Position numbers and translations under genes: made by a program
The notes under the pieces: generated by a model
Seen by the model: the letters and a program-made list of their open reading frames with translations, nothing else
What the model was told of the DNA's origin: nothing
Databases searched by the model: none
In this document: positions 52,184 to 63,886 of the stretch, piece after piece
Layout: each line of letters opens with the position of its first letter
Position numbering within the stretch: position 1 is the first letter of the stretch
Source of the DNA: Calvatia gigantea
Taxonomy: Eukaryota > Basidiomycota > Agaricomycetes > Agaricales > Lycoperdaceae
NCBI GenBank assembly: GCA_025093985.1
Contig: JACAAK010000006.1
Coordinates: forward strand, 1,488,001 to 1,552,000
Reading direction: 5' to 3'
DNA: 64,000 nt

Positions 52184-54132
52184 TTACGAATTGCAAGCAT
52201 TGACAAGGTCGACGCTACTGCCAACCATTGAATCCAGGTCTAAACATATCATTCTCTGTCAATTGGTGGAATCCGAAGGAACGGAATGAGAAACGTACAG
52301 GTGAAAAAGTCATCAACCCTTATCATATCAAGTGTTCCCAGAGGCGTTGAAGTCTTCATTGGCTGTCCAGACCACATGACGCGAATGGAATGCTGCCTGC
52401 TGCGGTTATTACGGTACAACTCAAACACAATTTCAGAGCCCATGCCGGGCCAGACCATAATGTCCACCTGCAATAAACCAAGGAGGGGGGCTATAGAACC
52501 GTCGTGAGCGACCTAAAGACAGGGTGGGGTGGTATTGAATGGGTTATCAAACTTGCGGTCAGAGCGTGTGCATGTGCGTACGTTATGGATATATTTTAAT
52601 CGGGATGTGCCTTGCATAACTTCGGTGAGATGGGATTTGAGTTCAAGAACAAATGCACCATAACGCATGGCAGAGTATGCTGCCGAATCTGGGGCGTCAC
52701 GGAAGATGTAGGAATATTCCCAATTGCCCAAGCGATACACAGCATCAGCCTGATGATAATTTTTCTCAGTGTAACCTGCCACGCGTAGAGTGAAGAGAGA
52801 TTGACCTCTTCCTGAGCGACACATAGGGAGCTGCTATTCGTGCTGCATGGTAAGGTCTTCCCGTGACACTGCTTCGCGCTCATGTTATCATAATAACTAT
52901 TATCCAGGTCATAAATAAACCCACACAATTGGCAGAAATTAGACAGACGTACTGATCGAAGCTCATGTGCCACCCTCCATCATTATTTGCGATACCAGAA
53001 ACACTATCAAGCTTTTCGTAAAGGGCAGCAGCAGCAGTCAAGTGGTCCTGCCACACTTGGCCTTTACCTCCCGTCTGGTAGTCGTTCCTCAGACTATTAG
53101 CTCTAGGACAAGAGTACCCGGGCTCGAGGGAGTCGAATGGAGGAGCTTGGACTTGAACCTGAATGTGTTCGCTCTTAGGGAAGAGACCGCGCAGGAGACC
53201 CGAAGCAACTTGTGAGGTGATGACATTGTTTGTCACACCTACGTGGAGAGTGGGTTGGCTAGAAGTGGCGGAAAGGCGGATTAAACGTACGGATCCGAGC
53301 TTCCGACGGATCGAGCCTGTCATTAAGGCTGAGCCGCTTGCCATAAACGCGGCGGAGATCCTGTCGTCGGTGTGTATCCAGCAACTATTTCGGGGCATGT
53401 GCTTGAAATACATACAGTACCATGTGTGAGGGAATCAGCAAGACCTTCCGCGGTGATTGAAGGGAACTGGCACCTGATACCAGTTTAGCGAAGAGGGCTC
53501 GGGAGAGAACCATAAGACATACGTGCTGTTGACAAAGCCAGGACCGACAAGGTTCGTGAACGGGTTCGCTGATGGGACAGAGGCTTGCCACTACCAGGGG
53601 GATTGCAGGTGAGGTTGAAACATTCAGATATAGAGCTTTGGTACCTCGACTTCTGTATTATCGAATTTTGAGCTATCGTTTCGAATCCATCATTCATTGA
53701 TCGAAAGATCAAGGTCACTTGCACTCACCTGGCTAGTCCTGCAACAGGGCCAGAACCATTACAGTCGAAGGTGACGTCCTCTTTGAAGAACGTGTTGGTA
53801 TTGTATGGAGTACGCTTGTGGTGACGCTGAATAACTTCGACAAATTTCAGCTCAAAGTCTTCTGAAGGTTCCCTGGGCTTGCGGTCAGCGGTACATCTTG
53901 CTTAAACACGGCATGCGCACTTGTACTCCCTAGCTCGAACATGAGGCATATTGCACCAATTGTAGATCCCATACTCTTTGTCTGGGGTCACTGAGGAATT
54001 AAAGATACCAGGACGACCCGTGCCGTGAAGAGCAAAGGTCAAGTTGTTGATGTTAGTTGAACTTGGAGGATAATGTACTCCGCCGACAGCCGCACCGATG
54101 CCCCCTAACAGGAGGACTTGGAATAACGACAT
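52184..54132 (-). CDS. Secreted histidine acid phosphatase (histidine phosphatase superfamily, branch 2)
   Basis: Hydrolyses phosphate esters by a phosphohistidine intermediate, outside the cell. The start at 54132 gives a signal peptide (LFQVLLLGGIGAAVGG). Conserved: YGIYNWCNMPHVR, then VEVIQRHHKRTPY, the local RHxxRxP catalytic motif; EDVTFDCNG; NPFTNLVGPGFVNSTCQFP; RVTNNVITSQVASGLLRG (Arg pocket); FDSLEPGYSCPRAN; NWEYSYIFRD; VAHDGSIAPLLG with the HD proton donor; MVWPGMGSEIVFELYRNN; VMWSGQPMKTSTPLGTLDMI. The last exon, after a short intron, reads YLDSMVGSSVDLVNACNS and stops at 52184. About ten exons, all in frame. Cysteine spacing fits secreted disulphide-bonded relatives. Whether it prefers phytate cannot be read here. 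Confidence 0.9.
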
Positions 54133-55512
54133 GGCGGGTAGAACAGGTTCTTGCCAGTTATCCAGAAGTTTTTAAATTTCAATACATTAGCGACTTCCCA
54201 GGCTAAGGAACGTGCTTGTGTGAAGAACGTGTCCATGAGTTGGATTTTGAGCTGGTCCAGTGGTCATACGGTAAAGTGATGCACCGTCACTTGACACAAC
54301 CTGACACCAGGCCCACAGTATTAAACGAAAAACTCTAAGAAAATTAGGAGAAATAGCCTTAATAGTTGCCTCACAATGTACCAAAATTTGTAAAGATTGG
54401 GAGAAGTTTACAGGATATAGGCAGGAATCATTACTGGAATGAGCCAAATTTGGCCATCATCAACTTTCCCTATGATCACAACTGCATTTTAAGCCACAAA
54501 CCCTCGATAACCTAAAACACTTATGTCTTATACAGCTAGATAGGTGACTTGTGCATCTCCTAGAGAATTCCTGAGACTCCCCGGTGCAAAACTTCAAACA
54601 GGATCTGCCGCCTTCTCAAGTGTGACAACTAGGCAGCCCTTTCTATGCACCTACCCTCTTTCCTACTTCACTGGGCTCATAATTCAGGATGGGGGTCAAG
54701 TGGTAGTTTGAAACATCTCATTGGCTACCAGAGGAAGGGGATTCATATATTATTGCGGGAAAAACTTGATGTTGCTGCACACAAGAGATGATAAAATGTA
54801 GTATATTTGGGGGCTCAGAGCGGTCTTTGTGTGTTTACAGCTGCACTGAATATACTTGCAGAGAGATCAGTACACTGTATAAAGGGGAATGTGCCATGTT
54901 GCGTCGTGATATGCAGCCCAAACTTGCGAGGTGAGGAGGATCTGGGTGACTTCATTACCGGAAATGGCATGTGTCACGTCAAATGTCACGCTGTGTCAAA
55001 TGACGGTTTTTGTTGCATTCCGACCTCAAAACATAATTTAAACATTCCGTCACAAATTGGAGTGCGGTCCCCCTTCTAATTGCACATACTGGTGCAGAAT
55101 AACTTGTACTATACAGCTATATAATTTTTATATATGTCCGAAGTAACTGTGCAGAGAAAAATATATATCTTAATCTTGTGTGTCAAGTGAGGGTGCATCA
55201 CTGTAATGAAGCCCAACTAATCCAATTATGGGAGCGAACGATGTCGAGAGTGTATGTCGAGAGTGTGTTTATTCGGCACTACCACCTGCATCAGTTCCTG
55301 ACGTCTGGTAAGTTGAGCCTTTATTTCGACCCACAACGATCGGTATGGCCCGGTTATCCACAGCTGCTGCTGCAACAGGTATCTGGTGAACGTGATACTA
55401 GAACCAGAGAGTGACCACATGGTCCCTGGGTGCCGAACTAACTTATTCTTATAAGTGATCGCAAGCGGCGCTAGTCGCAACAGTCCTTCCAGTGCTGCCG
55501 CGTTTCTGCTCT
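54133..55512. other. Divergent intergenic region, no gene seen
   Basis: About 1.4 kb between the phosphatase (-) and the PLC-like gene (+), hence upstream of both. AT-rich around 54.3-54.8 kb and 55.1-55.2 kb (TATATATATC-type runs). No coding signal. Confidence 0.5.
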
Positions 55513-57043
55513 ATGAAGCTCTTAACCCTTCTCTCCTGTGCTCTCCTCGTCAAGTCAATGCCCACTGGGAGGAGTAGACAAGAGCTTCTTGCAGCCAGTG
55601 CTTTGGAGGAGATTCTGGATCGCGGAAATCCTCTGCTTGGTGAGTGACGCATTGTTTATGTTCGCCTTTCTGAGTATACTGACTGTCGCTGTGCCCTCTT
55701 CCTAGGTGCTGATAAGGGCTGCTCATCTCGTTCAAAAACATGCAATTGGATGGCAAAGATACCAGACAACACCAAGTTGGTCCACATGAATTTTCCTGGT
55801 GTTCATGATGCGGCAACAGGTGCATTCATATTGACCTGGAATCCTTCTAAACTAATAACTCGGAAACAACAGGCAACTACTCAGACGCCAGACAGGAAGA
55901 GCTCCTGAGATATACGGGCCCGTGAGTACATCTTCACCATCCCTCCCTCAATCATACCAACCAACTCCCGCAGCATCCTCCCAGCTAGCGCCTTCCGCTG
56001 CCAAGAGCGCTCCCTTTTTGCGATGCTCAATGACGGTATTCGCGTCTTTGACATGCGGTTCGCCTACAACCCTGGAAACGATACCATCGGTTTCCATCAT
56101 TGTAAGTCCGTGATGCTTCGAACAATTCCACCATTCTCACCACGAAGGCAAAAAGCACAAGCTCTGCTTGCACCTACAACAAGACTGGAGGATGTGTTCT
56201 TCGGTTTCTACACCTGGCTGGAGGAGCACAGAACAGAGGCCGTTCTCATCTCCATGAAATACGAGGGCGGCACCGGAACTCCCAACGATGTCAAGTTGCA
56301 ACAACATATATATGACTTCTTCAACACTGACTTGGCCAAACGATATTGGGTTCAACGCAACGGCACAGTACTTGCCCGTCCCCTGCCTCATGCACTCTGT
56401 TTTCCTAACAGTACCCTTAGCTCGGCACCCTTGGAGAAGCCCGAGGCAAACTTACCCTCCTCCAACGCCACGACTATCCCCTCCTCGACCCGACGAGGAA
56501 CCCTAACCGCCTTGGCATCGACCTCGGGCCCGATCGCTGGACTGACAACGGCAAGAACATCGAACTTGTGTATAACAAGGACAAGAACCAGATCGCGTTC
56601 ATTGAAGATTTCTACAACATCGAGCTGCCTACCGATGCTACTCCCGCGGATCACATCCAGGCCAAGTTCAAGGTTACGACTGAACATTTGACTAATGCAA
56701 CTCTGCCGGATTTGCACCCAGATCAATTATATATCAGTTTTGCGAGTGCTGCTGCTCTTCCATCGGTTCCGCCCATGACGCCTCTTGCAAGTGTTCATTC
56801 ATCTTCCAGCCTCTAACATTTTCTTGATACGTTTCGCATAGCTTTATGCTGTTGGTGATGGAGATCAGGTTCTGGGGATGAATCAACGCTTGCTTCCATG
56901 GTTAAAGGAACGCAAGGGCAAGCGTTTTGGCATTATCAGTATGTTTCCACTTTTAGTTTCACCATCGTTAAGCCTGACGCCACTTAGTGTTGGACTTCTA
57001 TGACGCGGTACCTGGCCTCATTGAGGCCGCAATTGGCTTGTAA
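55513..57043 (+). CDS. Secreted PI-PLC X-domain-like phosphodiesterase
   Basis: Member of the PLC-like phosphodiesterase superfamily; relatives cleave phosphatidylinositol or GPI-type phosphodiesters. The start at 55513 gives a signal peptide (KLLTLLSCALLVKS). Next: NWMAKIPDNTKLVHMNFPGV, then HDAATGNYSDARQ with the first catalytic His; FRCQERSLFAMLNDGIRVFD; RFAYNPGNDTIGFHH with the second His; TTRLEDVFFGFYTWLEEHRT; VLISMKYEGG; LGTLGEARGKLTLLQRHDYP; IDLGPDRWTDNGKNIELVYN. The end, ...LDFYDAVPGLIEAAIGL, stops at 57043. About eight introns, all resolved in frame. One of them (56787-56841) uses a GCAAGT donor, because the GT two bases later breaks the frame. No GPI or membrane tail. True substrate unknown. 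Confidence 0.88.
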
Positions 57044-58197
57044 TATTTTCTCGCCGAGCTTTTACCGATCTGAGGGCGAATCTGGTGCTGCCTCCGTTCG
57101 CTCTGAATATACCCCCATTATCTTAACTTCCTTCCTCATGTCAAAGCGATGATTGATATATCTAGCCCCAATTCCCGGCAAGCAGTCGACTTCGACGACA
57201 ACATGGTTCAAGGGATTATATTCTGATTCCAATCATGAGAAAAACATCCACATTGCCATCGCTTATTCTGAGAGCACACAACCTGAATTTACGTTTCTCT
57301 TCTCAGGAATATCGGAAGCCAGCCGAGGAGTCGATTCTGATGGGAAAGCACGTCATAATCCAACCTTATGGTCACCCGCATTCTTCTTTTTGAACCTCGC
57401 CTGATGTGCTCGCAAAGCTGAAAATGTTGCAAATGTAAAGAGTTTTGCGCTCGAGCCTCGGTCTTTATGTAGAGAGTTGCAAAGCTGAGGGAGACCCACC
57501 CACTAATGTGTGTGCTGTTCCTGCAGCTCGGTTAGCTCGTATTCAAGTATGCCAATGATTGTTCACAAGGCTTATTGGCTGAACCAGGAATTAGCAAAAA
57601 AAAAAAGCTTCGGCCCTGCAGTGAAGCCACTGAATTCGTCCTGCCCTCCCTCTCCTCAACCCGTTGTCTGAGGTACATTATAGGGATTTCATGGCAAGGA
57701 ACAGGACTCGATAAATGAATTAGAAAGATGTTCAAGAGCATGTGAATGTCCCGGACAACCTTCCAATGCATCGTTTGCATAACGCGTGACGTACCAATGC
57801 CAGCATGGCTGAGGGCAAGCTACTCAGGATTATTTTAGATCGAAATCTGTGGAAAACGGACCATCTCCCGCAAGGATGCATAGATTGAATTAAGGCTCTA
57901 ACGTTCTTTCCTTTGCGCGGCCTCAATTACAACTCCCCATGTATCGGGCTCGGCTGTTCACCGAATGCCGTGTGAGCAGTGGAAGAAATGCCAAATAATA
58001 GTTCCAAAGGATGTCTCCGTGTGGCTTGGCAACTACTCCGATACTAGAGCCGACCCACTCAGGTAGGAATTACTTTTGTCAATTAGACCCCGCGTACTTT
58101 TTTACTACACCATCAGTTATCATTAACCCACCCGAGGATCAATAAGTAAGTATACATGTGATAAGGTATAGGCAACATATAAAACTGTCGAAGGGGA
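57044..58197. other. Convergent intergenic region, no gene seen
   Basis: Between the 3' ends of the PLC-like gene (+) and the halogenase (-). The frame 57153-57404 (+) has no known motif. An A11 run lies near 57596-57606. Confidence 0.5.
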
Positions 58198-60166
58198 CTA
58201 AACAACCATGACCCCTCCAGGTCTAATCATACCAAGCTGTCCACGAACCAGCTTAATTGTGTAACCATTGACAGGCTCAGAGCCAAACTCCTCGTGAGCA
58301 TCGAACATCCTGAGAATGGGTTTCCTGGCATTGACGACACGGAGAACATGCTTGACATCTTCATCGTCGAACATCTCATCGACCTGTGCTGGTAACACGA
58401 TCTTGTCTTCGCCATTGTCGAAGAATTTAGGATCTACGCGTTGTCGAATAGCGGCCTCGAGCTCCGGATTACTGGGTCCAAAGACATCTTTCAAAAAGTC
58501 CATCGTTTCGAGAACTTCGTCTTCCGTAAGTTTCTTGTTCACATCAGCGGTGCCTTGGATAACTATACGTTGGACAGTTATCAGTGTCCTGACAAATGAT
58601 ATTGATCGATAAAAATACGGGGAAACTGACTTGGGCGGAGGAGGTCAAATGCGCGATCAAAGTTGTCTTCTGAGACATCAGACAGAATGTCAACCTTCTG
58701 CGCTGTCATTTGACGATAGGCTCCTAACACAACGAGCAGGAAGCGAGTATAGGAGGTAGAGACTTTGACATCATGCCATTTGGCGCATTCTTCTTCGGAA
58801 GCAATTCCACGGATGGAAGACGCGACGGTGGCGGCAGCGGAAAGGCCACCGATGAAGGCAAGGTGGACACCAGACGAGAAGAATGGGTCAATAAAACCTG
58901 TATAAGAGTGCGTCTAGTTTCAGGGTGATTGAATGGGGAGAATCAAACGCACAAGCTGCGTCGCCTGCCAGACGATAACCGGGACCAGCATAACCATTCG
59001 CGGAGTACGAGTAGTCAGATGCCTGGCGAATGAGAGGACCGTTGTCTTCCTGTACCATCTTGGCATTGGGAATAAAATCTGTGATAAGACCAGGAGCCAG
59101 CTTGACTCGCTCAAGGTAGAAGTCCTGAAGAGAGAAATTGGGGTTGCCGGACTTTTCCCTAAGGGCAGCACGTTTGCTGATTGCTTGAGCTTGGTTCATA
59201 ACTACGCCAACAGAGGCAAGGTTATCGGCGAGAGGAATAAACCAGGCCCAGCCAGTTTCGTCTGGAAATAATAAAGTCAGACCAAATGTTGGGGTTGAAA
59301 AATGGGAGGCTCGGCCATACCAGTCAAAGCTTCAATCCAGATAGCGTTCTCCCTGTCGGTCCCTGGTTTATAACGCCCACAGTTCTCCCAGTAACCCCAG
59401 ATCGCGATGTTCTTCAAGCTCTCGTTGGTGTGCCGGTTCCCGAGATATTTGGTGGACATGACGCCATTTTTTCCCGATGCGTCGATGAGGTATTCAAAGG
59501 ATATACGACCTTCATTACCTTCAGTAGTCCTATATGTGGCGGCGACGGGACGGCCTTTGGTATTATTATTCTGGAATTCAATGGAAAGGACTTTAGTTTT
59601 TTCGAACACTTTGGTACCACAAGTCTCGGCGTGACGGAGGAGAATGTCATCAAAGTCTGACCGGACCTTAAGAAATCCTGTGAGCCGGCACGCTACGCTT
59701 TAACCCGAAGAAACTTACGACATTCCACGAGCTAAATTCGGGGCCTCGGGCAATGAAATTCGTGTACCCCTCCCGTTTGTGCTGGTTCAACTTGATAGCA
59801 GCGCCGGGCTATAAACCAAGTGACACATCAGCGCTCAGCCTTCCGGCGTGGGAGGTATGCAATAATCTTACCTTGCGACAGAAGCCGTGGGCGAGCATCT
59901 TGTCCTCGGCGCCGATGAATTGTAAAAACGTACGGGCGGAGGGTAATAGGCTCTCTCCAATGTGATATCGGGGAAACTTGTCCGCTTCAAGCAAAGTGAC
60001 CTCGTAGCCCTCACGGGCCAGGGAAGCGGCGGCGAAACTGCCACTGGGCCCTCCGCCTGTGACGAGAATCTGGGTGTTGAGAGGCTAGATATGATATATG
60101 ATCAATCAAAACCCGGGGAACCGGATATTATCGCGAGAGCTGAGAGGGGCTTACGATAGTAGACAT
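58198..60166 (-). CDS. Flavin-dependent halogenase (tryptophan-halogenase-like)
   Basis: Uses FADH2, O2 and halide to chlorinate or brominate aromatic substrates, usually in secondary metabolism; a free flavin reductase is needed. The start at 60166 (MSTI) precedes an intron, then [20 protein letters not shown], with the GxGxxG-type FAD motif. Further: [44 protein letters not shown], then GWAWFIPL, matching the WxWxIP halogenase signature that separates these from monooxygenases, [29 protein letters not shown] and [15 protein letters not shown], ending [14 protein letters not shown] at 58198. About 530 residues, five or more introns, all in frame. Closest in feel to basidiomycete ArmH-type enzymes acting on phenolic scaffolds. 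No PKS, terpene cyclase or reductase is adjacent. Confidence 0.92.
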
Positions 60167-61667
60167 GTTACTGGAAAGTATGTCCAACGAGGGGTAACTG
60201 TTATGCTAAGATTATAACGGTTAGCTTTGTACGCATGTCGTGGAATACAACGACTTACAGAGGTAGTGCACACTGTGCAAGCTTGCGGCCAATAGCGACC
60301 AATCCAGCAGAGGGAGAAGCAGATGTAGCAGCCTCACCAGACCATCGTATTTGAGAAGCGCCGAGAGCCCGAGGAGGATCATATCTCACGAAAATAGGCC
60401 CCGGTCAAAGCAACCCAGTTCAATCTCATCATTGAATGACTAGTATCCACAGGAACGGACGGGCAAACAATGTTCCTGCTCTCGGACCCGTGAAAAGCAA
60501 TTTCGAGCAAGGAATGATATAAATCCGATACGGAAAGATTGTCTCAATTATTCCACAGTACGAAGTTGAGTGTGGGAACCACCTGTCGTGTGCATCTCGA
60601 CGCGTCTGCCTTAGGGAAGGAGATAGTGAGAGGTCGACGGGGGCATTAACGGAACATATATCATATGACCGCATGACACATGTACGATTTTGAGTGTTCC
60701 CAACGCATATTGTGCGGGAGTCTTGGTGAAACTCGAACACGTTTGAACTCCTTGAACTATCTGTCATGACACTCTACATCTGTAGGCGGTGTTAGAGACG
60801 CCATCCAACAGTTCGGAAATCGTTGCACGTATATTGCGCTATTTTTACTTACCGTGAATCAGATAGTGTGTAAAAAGTGGTTGTTTTCAGCTCATGTTGC
60901 CCCGGGGATACCAATGAGCACAAAGAATCAGACGCGTTCTAAAAATAGGACAAACGGCTTCGAATGTTGATAGGGCTTGATATCTCTTACTTCGCCGTAG
61001 TTATCTTGAGGCAATCAGTGTAAGGTTTTCTATGATGTGGACCATCAGTGCATCAATGACATTTTGAGTGCACTTGGAAACGGCTAACGAGGAATCGATT
61101 TCCTGTTGTCTATCTACTTTGCTACCGCCATGCGATCGTCCCCTATGAGGCCTGTCAAACAAGTGCCGTCGTCATCCGAGTCGGGTTGAATTAGGCCTGT
61201 CATTTTTCTGTCCATTCTTGCTATTGTCTTTGCTCGTCCTTTCCACCCCTATTTACGATCTTTACCCCACAACAAGCATGTACCTTGCACGGGGACACAT
61301 GTCTTTACGTGACCTCGCTTTTTAAGGCATTTGACTGGCGCTTGGACCACCAAACCTTGCCTTTGAGTCCCTCCGTATTCGTGTCCCCACCTCTATAAGT
61401 ATCACTCTCGGGTGCCAAGCTCGTTTGAGAATATGGAGATCGATCAGGCCGGTCCAGGGCCGATCACTTACTTTTATAGGGCAGCGCTGGTGAGTCCTTT
61501 CTTTCGCTTACTGAAGGCGGTAAGTAATTATTAAGGTTTGCGCCACCATACCTACCAGGTCGGGGGCAACCCCCAAAGCGGTTGTTCAGAGTGAAGCAAA
61601 AATGAATTCATGACAATCGTAAATATTCCCGGAAAGGGGGGGGGGGGGGGGTAACAACGAAAACAAT
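60167..61667. other. Intergenic with G16 tract, no gene seen
   Basis: Upstream region of the halogenase plus 3' flank of GT90 no. 3. The 112-codon minus frame at 60429-60767 resembles nothing known. Confidence 0.5.
61636..61651. repeat. Poly(G) tract, 16 nt
   Basis: Uninterrupted G16 on the plus strand, 17 bp past the stop of GT90 no. 3 and therefore C16 in its presumed 3' UTR. Length is likely to be unstable or misread. Confidence 0.9.
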
Positions 61668-63772
61668 CTAAGCAGGTCGAGAGACCTCCCCAACATACTC
61701 AAACGCCATCTTCTCCCTATCCAAACTCATAACCCTCGCGTATTCCAACATCAATCTAAACATATACGCCGTCAAATCCTCTCTCCTCCAAAACGCCAGA
61801 CTCCACTCTCTCCCAGCTTTCGCGATCTTCTCTCCTAAATCCTCGTTCTCACTCCCACTCCCACCACCTTCTTCCCCAACCTCACCACCAATGCAACCAC
61901 TCTCACTCCGGCTCCAAATCCCCGTTCCGTTTTTACTTTGAAAAAACACGAGGGACGTCCACGAGGTCTTCGTACCCGTTCTGTATTGGTACATAATGCA
62001 CCCAAGGTTGAATACGATCCAACCACCATTCCGGATAGATACTAGCTTTAAACACGAGTGCATTACTCGTGATTAATCGCTTGAACCGGGAAGACCACCC
62101 GTTCCCATCCACATCTAGAACATATCTATACTTCCCCGCCGAGCGCAACTCCTGTACAGGCCTAAACTCGAATTTCTGACTTTGAAGAAAATCACAAGTG
62201 GCAGGTTCGCAAGAGACAGGTTTATCGGCAAAGGATACGTCAAAAAGAAGAGGGAAGAAATGCGATTTCTTATGTAGCGTTGGCGAATTCGTAGGCGGAT
62301 ACGCCCATTCTTCATCATCATACCAAGGCCTGTTCCGTTTCTTCTGCCGAAAACCTCCACTCACCACCTCAACAACTTCACCAAATCCATCATTAGCGTA
62401 CGCCACCAGCCTATCGCGTTGTGATAACCGCCAAGCTACGCCGTTCCCGTCACCTTCTCGGCCAATACCCGAACCTTCATGCCAAATTCCTGTGTTCCTC
62501 CCTCGCCACAAGAGTCTTTCATCAGGTCTGTCTTTCCATTCGAGGTTATGTTCTGAAGGGAGGTCTTCGACCCAGTTTATAGGTGTGGCGGGTGTGATAT
62601 CGTGATGGAGCATAGTTGGGCTATAAGAGAATTGAGGGACGAGTTTACGGTGTGGAATGGGCCCGCGTTTGTGTGCGAGGAATTCTCCGTGGGAGGTGAG
62701 GAGGGACGGGTGTAGACAGGGATCCATGGTGAGTCTGTGGCTGTGAATGAAAGTTTTGGGTTTAGGCGATTGAGATTTAAGATTTGGTTGAGGGGGAGGG
62801 TGGGGCTCGGTTTCTCGGGCTTTAGACGTGGGTGGACACGCGGATAACCAACCGTCGAGTTTTATTTCTGGAGGGTTATTGATGTCGATAACTGGTTGAC
62901 GCCGGGTATGTTAGCTCTCGACATCACGATAATTATAGAACAAAGCGATCGGAGGAAGGGGGACCTACATTTGCCTTCGGCCGCAGCTTGAGTAGCCGCC
63001 TCCCTCAACTCCCAGTCGGTTAATAGATTTGGGTTATCGTGGGGTGAGAATACAGCTCTAAACGGCGGAATTGCATCTTTCACTTCCTCGAGGAGTTCCG
63101 TAAATTCCAACGCAGCGTTCAACAAATGAACTTTGTCCTCGGGACTGTCGCCGCCCAAAGTGAAGTTGAGCACATCAATAGGGTCGTAATCGTAGTCCTT
63201 GCCAATGGTATATGAATCCTCGTGGGCCTCCCATTCACCCTGAATAGCCTGGAGGTCTTTAGGGTCCATACCCCAAAACGGTTCAAGGTCATGGTATATC
63301 TGGTCATACTCGTCTGGGAGCTGCACATCGTTCGCGCGGACATAGGCCCACCACGCGTCAAACCCCACTGGTGGCTTTCTACGGTAGCGCCGCTCGTATT
63401 CGGCTACGGCCTGACTGAGAGTTCTGCTTGACTTTTCTAGCTTATTTTCCCATTGTTGTTCGGCGTGGGATATGAGGTGGTATATTGGATGGGGAGCATT
63501 CGGGTTTACTTCGAGTAGGCCGTCTGAGCGGAATAGGTGTTTTTCTTGTGACACGTCTATTTGGACTGCGGAGTTGTGTGCGGGCGTGGGTGTGGGCCAG
63601 TGAGTCACTGTATGAGTTTGTGTGACATAGATGGTTGTAGGTTGGTGGTGTGTGTGTCACAGTAAATGAGGTATGAGGTGACTGTCTGCGATAATAGAAG
63701 AAAAGAAACGCAGCAACAACAGCGGTAATGAGTGTGAGTGAGCGGCAGAGAGACGGTACGGGGTTGGATCAT
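61668..63772 (-). CDS. Glycosyltransferase family 90 (CAP10-like), no. 3, with three apparent one-base frameshifts
   Basis: Third GT90 gene. Catalytic blocks: DVQLPDEYDQIYHDLEPFWG, DERLLWRGRNTGIW, YRYVLDVDGNGWSSRFKRL, LDRIQPWVHYVPIQ and GREWSLAFWRREDLTAYMF, ending at 61668. Differences from nos. 1 and 2: a longer WRG-to-KSHFF loop, and PIQNGYEDLVDV for PIQVDLSDLHDA. After DLVDV the frame must skip one base (GGG at about 61952-61954 on the plus strand) to read LVFFQSKNG. Upstream, the membrane helix (LITAVVAAFLFFYY) and the stem (TTIYVTQTHTVTHWP) lie in different frames, shifted by one base in the CA/ACC repeat near 63640-63655. The helix also joins the ATG at 63772 (MIQPRTVS) only after one more skipped base near 63745. 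A start at 63823 in the same frame is possible. Confidence 0.82.
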
Positions 63773-63886
63773 TGGGCGTGGGGGTTTGATCCGCCGAGCA
63801 GTGAGACAGAGTGAGTGATCCATAAAAGGCAATTCCAATAAATAGATTAATTGTTTCCCAATCCACTCTTCCCTCTCAACATACCC

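Noticed and set aside
58198..63772. Halogenase plus GT90 no. 3 as a glycosylated halometabolite cluster
   Set aside because: GT90 enzymes are membrane glycosyltransferases of the secretory pathway, not small-molecule UGTs, and no backbone gene is present.
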